From Actinokineospora alba (GTDB taxonomy: Bacteria; Actinomycetota; Actinomycetes; Mycobacteriales; Pseudonocardiaceae): DNA of 64,000 bases. Location: the NCBI RefSeq assembly GCF_004362515.1, contig NZ_SNXU01000001.1, forward strand, positions 6,572,001 to 6,636,000. The letters are read 5' to 3'. Under the pieces are notes generated by a model that was not told the origin of the DNA, searched no databases, and saw only the letters and a program-made list of their open reading frames with translations. Both the position numbers and the translations under genes were made by a program. The stretch's first letter is position 1; each line of letters starts with the position of its first letter. Shown here piece after piece: positions 61,197 through 64,000 of the stretch.

Positions 61197-61565
61197 ATGA
61201 CGCAGTACTTCCTGAGCCTCCCCCACGACTCCGCCGAGGAGCCGACGATGGAGGGCATGGACCCCGCGGAGCTGCAGGAGATGATGGCCGCCGTCGAGGC
61301 GTTCAACACCGCCGTCAACGAAGCGGGCGCGTTCGTGACCGCGGGCGGCCTGCAGCCGCCGTCGAGCGCGACCACGGTGGACTACTCCGGTGACAGCCCC
61401 GTCCTCACCCCCGGCCCGTTCGTCGAGGCCGCGGAGTACCTCGGTGGCTTCTGGATCATCGAGGCCGAAAACGACGACGTCGCGATCGAGTGGGCCAAGC
61501 AGGCCTCGCGGGCGCTGCGCAGCAAGATCGAGGTGCGCGCCCTCCAGGAGGCGCCCGCCGGCTGA
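61197..61565 (+). CDS. YCII-domain protein
   Basis: 122 residues from ATG 61197 with GGAG about 6 nt upstream. YCII-like: MTQYFLSLPHDS, TPGPFVEAAEYLGGFWII (PGPF where the 3695 protein has DGPF), and DVAIEWAKQASRALRSKIEVRAL. No sigma-factor gene is adjacent, unlike at 3.7 kb. It is convergent with the STAND-LuxR gene at 61611, which is a paralogue of the STAND-LuxR gene near the other YCII gene. Confidence 0.87.
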   Translation: MTQYFLSLPHDSAEEPTMEGMDPAELQEMMAAVEAFNTAVNEAGAFVTAGGLQPPSSATTVDYSGDSPVLTPGPFVEAAEYLGGFWIIEAENDDVAIEWAKQASRALRSKIEVRALQEAPAG

Positions 61566-61610
61566 GGACCGCCTGGCGCTGGGGGTGGCAACCGCACGCA
61601 GGTGCCTGGG

Positions 61611-63950
61611 TCAGTCGCGTTCCGCCGGGGGCCTGCGGGCGGCGACCCAGGACGCGATCTGCGCGCGGTTGTGCACTTCCAGCTTGGTCAGGATGTGGTC
61701 GACGTGGGTCTCGGCGGTGCGGCGGGAGATCACCAGGCGGTCGGCGATCTCCTGGTTCGTCAGGCCCTCCGCGACGAGGTCGGCGATCTCGGCCTCCCGC
61801 TTGGTGAGCGGGCCGGTTTTGGGTCGCACGCCCGGCTGGGCGGCGGATTTCTCGTCGAGCGCGAAGGCGATGGCCTCGGCGGGCGAAAGCAGGCGGCCCC
61901 GGCTGATCTCCTCGACGATGGTGTCCTGGTCGAGCCGCTCGGTGACGATCCGGGTGTTGACGGCGACATGGTCGGCGAAGATCCCGTAGGACGTCGGATC
62001 CCCACCGACTTCCTGCCACACGGTGCCCGCCGCACCGGCCAGGCGGACGGCGTCAGTCAGCCTGCCGGTGCGCACCTGGCAGGCGGTGATGATGTTGAAG
62101 ATGAGTCCGATCAGCACTCTGATGCCATCCGGGCCCTGCGTCCGCAACGCCTGGCGGCTCAGTTCCAGGGCGCGCCGGTAGTCGCCGACCAGGTATTCGG
62201 TCGCGCTCCACATGTAGAGCACCCAGGACCGCCACATGACCTCGCCCTGGTCGGCGTGTCGCCGCTCGACCGCCGCCAACACCTGCCTGCCGCGGTCGAG
62301 GTCACCGCTGACGCCGAGGGCGAGGCCGTGGTGCCGCAGCGCCCACAACTCGCCGTAGACCTCGCCCGCGGCCCCGAAGTCACGCGCCACGGCACCGAAC
62401 AGCTCGGCCGCGAGCGGCAGGTCGTTGTCGAAGAAGGGGACGTGGGCCCGCACCAGGCGGACGTAGGTCATCGCCATCGGCTCACCGGACGCCTCAGCGG
62501 CCGCCTCGGCCTGCTCGATCAACTCGTCGTAGGCGGGCCGGTCCTGGTGCAGCAGCGCCAGGAACGCCGACATCCACAAGCCTCCCGCCCGGTCGGGAGC
62601 GTCGTCGGGCGCGGCCTTGAAAAGCACGGCGAACCGGTGCCGCGCCTCGACGAGCAGGCCCCGGGTGAACCAGTACTGCGTGATCGCGTTGAGCAGCCGC
62701 AGACCCAGAGTCGCCTCGTCCGGAGAGGTCGCGGAGAAATCCATCGCCGCGCCGAGGTTCGCGTGCTCCGTCCGCAACCGCGCGAGCCAGGCGTGCTGCC
62801 GCGGACCGAACCAGTCGGCCTCGAACCGCTGCGCGACCGACAGGTAGAAGTCCCGATGCCCGCGGCGAAGACGGTCCAGCTCTCCGGTGGACAACTGGTC
62901 CTGGCCGTACTGCCGCACCATTTCCAGCATCCGGTACCGGGCCGTGCCGTCGTGCTCCTCACGCTGCAGGATCGACTTGTCCAGCAGCCCGTCGAGTGTG
63001 TCCAGCACGTCGGCGGCGGACAGACCTGCTCCGGCGCAGACCGCCTCGGCGGCGCGCAGGTCGAAACTGCCCGCGAACACCGTGGCCCTGGCCCACAGCA
63101 GACGCTCCTGCTCGGTGCACAGCTCATGGCTCCAGCCAAGCAGCGCGCGCAGCGTGCCGTGCCGTTCGGGGCCCGCCCGCCTGCCCGCGCTCAGCAGCGT
63201 GAACCGCTCGTGGAGCCGGTCGGCAAGCTGACCCACCGACAACGATCGCAGCCGGACCGCGGCCAGTTCGATGGCCAGCGGCACGCCCTCCACCGCCTGG
63301 CACACGCGTCGCACGTCGTCGGCGTTCACCGGTGTGACGGCGAACCCGGGCACCACCGCTACCGCCCGCTCCACGAGCAGCCGCACGGAGTCGGAGTCGG
63401 TCAGATTCCGCGTGTCGGCGGGCACGTCCAGTGGCGGCACGGTCAGCACCCGTTCACCGTCGACCCCGAGCGACTGCCTGCTGGTGGCCAGCAGCACCAG
63501 CTTCGGGCAGCCGACGATCAGCGCGTGCGCCAGGGCCGCGCACGCGGGCTGAAGGTGCTCGCAGTTGTCCAGCACCACCAGCATCCGGCGTCGCCGCAAC
63601 TGCTCGACCAGCAGGTCGACCGGCGGACGCGTGGACTGGTTGCCCAACCCCAGTGCCGCGGAGACCGCGCTGACCAGGAGCTCCGGGTCCGCCAACTCGG
63701 CCAGGCCGACGAACGCCGCCCCATCGGCGAAGGCGCCGCGCGCCGCGCGCGCGGCCTGCGTGGCCAACCGGGTCTTGCCGACCCCACCCGGGCCGGTCAG
63801 CGTCACCAGCCGGGACTGGCCCAGCAGCCGCCTGACCTCCTGGGTCTCCGCCCGACGGCCGACATAGGAGCTTGGCTGCTCGGGAAGCGAGCCCGCCGAA
63901 CGCGTCACTTGACCAGCGGTATCCCCGGCGAGCGTCTCCGTCGGCTGCAC
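61611..63950 (-). CDS. STAND ATPase / LuxR-type transcriptional regulator
   Basis: 779 residues. ATPase with SSYVGRRAETQEVRRLLGQ, Walker A GPGGVGKTRLA and Walker B LVVLDNCEHL; helical repeats; HTH_LuxR at the end (LTKREAEIADLVAEGLTNQEIADRLVISRRTAETHVDHI). Strongly similar in layout and motifs to the gene at 5437-7788. 63951-64000 is upstream sequence without a recognisable feature. Confidence 0.9.
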   Translation of the reverse strand: MQPTETLAGDTAGQVTRSAGSLPEQPSSYVGRRAETQEVRRLLGQSRLVTLTGPGGVGKTRLATQAARAARGAFADGAAFVGLAELADPELLVSAVSAALGLGNQSTRPPVDLLVEQLRRRRMLVVLDNCEHLQPACAALAHALIVGCPKLVLLATSRQSLGVDGERVLTVPPLDVPADTRNLTDSDSVRLLVERAVAVVPGFAVTPVNADDVRRVCQAVEGVPLAIELAAVRLRSLSVGQLADRLHERFTLLSAGRRAGPERHGTLRALLGWSHELCTEQERLLWARATVFAGSFDLRAAEAVCAGAGLSAADVLDTLDGLLDKSILQREEHDGTARYRMLEMVRQYGQDQLSTGELDRLRRGHRDFYLSVAQRFEADWFGPRQHAWLARLRTEHANLGAAMDFSATSPDEATLGLRLLNAITQYWFTRGLLVEARHRFAVLFKAAPDDAPDRAGGLWMSAFLALLHQDRPAYDELIEQAEAAAEASGEPMAMTYVRLVRAHVPFFDNDLPLAAELFGAVARDFGAAGEVYGELWALRHHGLALGVSGDLDRGRQVLAAVERRHADQGEVMWRSWVLYMWSATEYLVGDYRRALELSRQALRTQGPDGIRVLIGLIFNIITACQVRTGRLTDAVRLAGAAGTVWQEVGGDPTSYGIFADHVAVNTRIVTERLDQDTIVEEISRGRLLSPAEAIAFALDEKSAAQPGVRPKTGPLTKREAEIADLVAEGLTNQEIADRLVISRRTAETHVDHILTKLEVHNRAQIASWVAARRPPAERD

Positions 63951-64000
63951 GGCCTCAGCGTAATGGCGCAGCGTCGACCGAGCGCGCGTCGACCGAGGTG

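Overview
The window is high-GC actinobacterial chromosome (GC-rich third codon positions, GTG starts, LuxR/STAND regulators, an ECF42-type sigma factor, NRPS genes). The style fits a Pseudonocardiales-type actinomycete, but no rRNA or other marker is present to fix the genus. I see no tRNA, rRNA, CRISPR array, transposase or phage gene. About 50 genes can be supported; the very long antisense ORFs are GC-driven shadows.

Layout. 0-9 kb: a partial secreted M23 peptidase, a NarL-type two-component pair, a secreted SMP-30-like protein, a DGPF (YCII) protein with its ECF42 sigma factor, a STAND-LuxR regulator, a MOSC protein and a STAS protein. 9.4-20 kb: a coherent catabolic block made of secreted phospholipase C, a secreted phosphorylcholine-phosphatase-like HAD enzyme, and an operon of glutamine-synthetase-like ligase, gamma-glutamyl hydrolase, aldehyde dehydrogenase, SDR and FadR/GntR regulator, with a divergent ethanolamine-type permease. 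Together they look like a route from phospholipid to head group to gamma-glutamyl intermediate to amino acid. Near-identical dyad sites lie about 20 nt upstream of the start codons of both operons. 20-25 kb: mixed small genes (alpha carbonic anhydrase, lipoprotein, SnoaL-like, VOC, TetR, AraC, DUF4242).

25-36 kb: an LmbE deacetylase containing a cyclic-nucleotide-binding domain, a Cys-decarboxylase-type flavoprotein with an extra N-terminal domain, a cyclic-nucleotide-binding patatin, a one-module NRPS predicted to load cysteine (C-A-T-TE), and a membrane class III nucleotidyl cyclase. 36-44 kb: DoxX-like, DUF1876, serine hydrolase, NAD-binding reductase, STAND-TPR protein and ABC exporter.

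44-57 kb: an undescribed-looking biosynthetic cluster. It has a TauD oxygenase, an MFS exporter, an Ala-type A-PCP NRPS fused to a beta-lactamase-fold domain whose SxxK serine is cysteine, an ATP-grasp ligase, a U32-like TIM barrel, an AsnB-type amidotransferase, a second 2OG oxygenase, a class IV aminotransferase and an AEC transporter, mostly with overlapping stop/start codons. 57-64 kb: HIT and HNH-like proteins, then a LAL-LuxR regulator, another YCII protein and another STAND-LuxR regulator.

Three intergenic regions (9.1, 27.6 and 33.4 kb) carry copies of one long palindromic element. Its arms differ between copies but the differences are compensated base pair by base pair.
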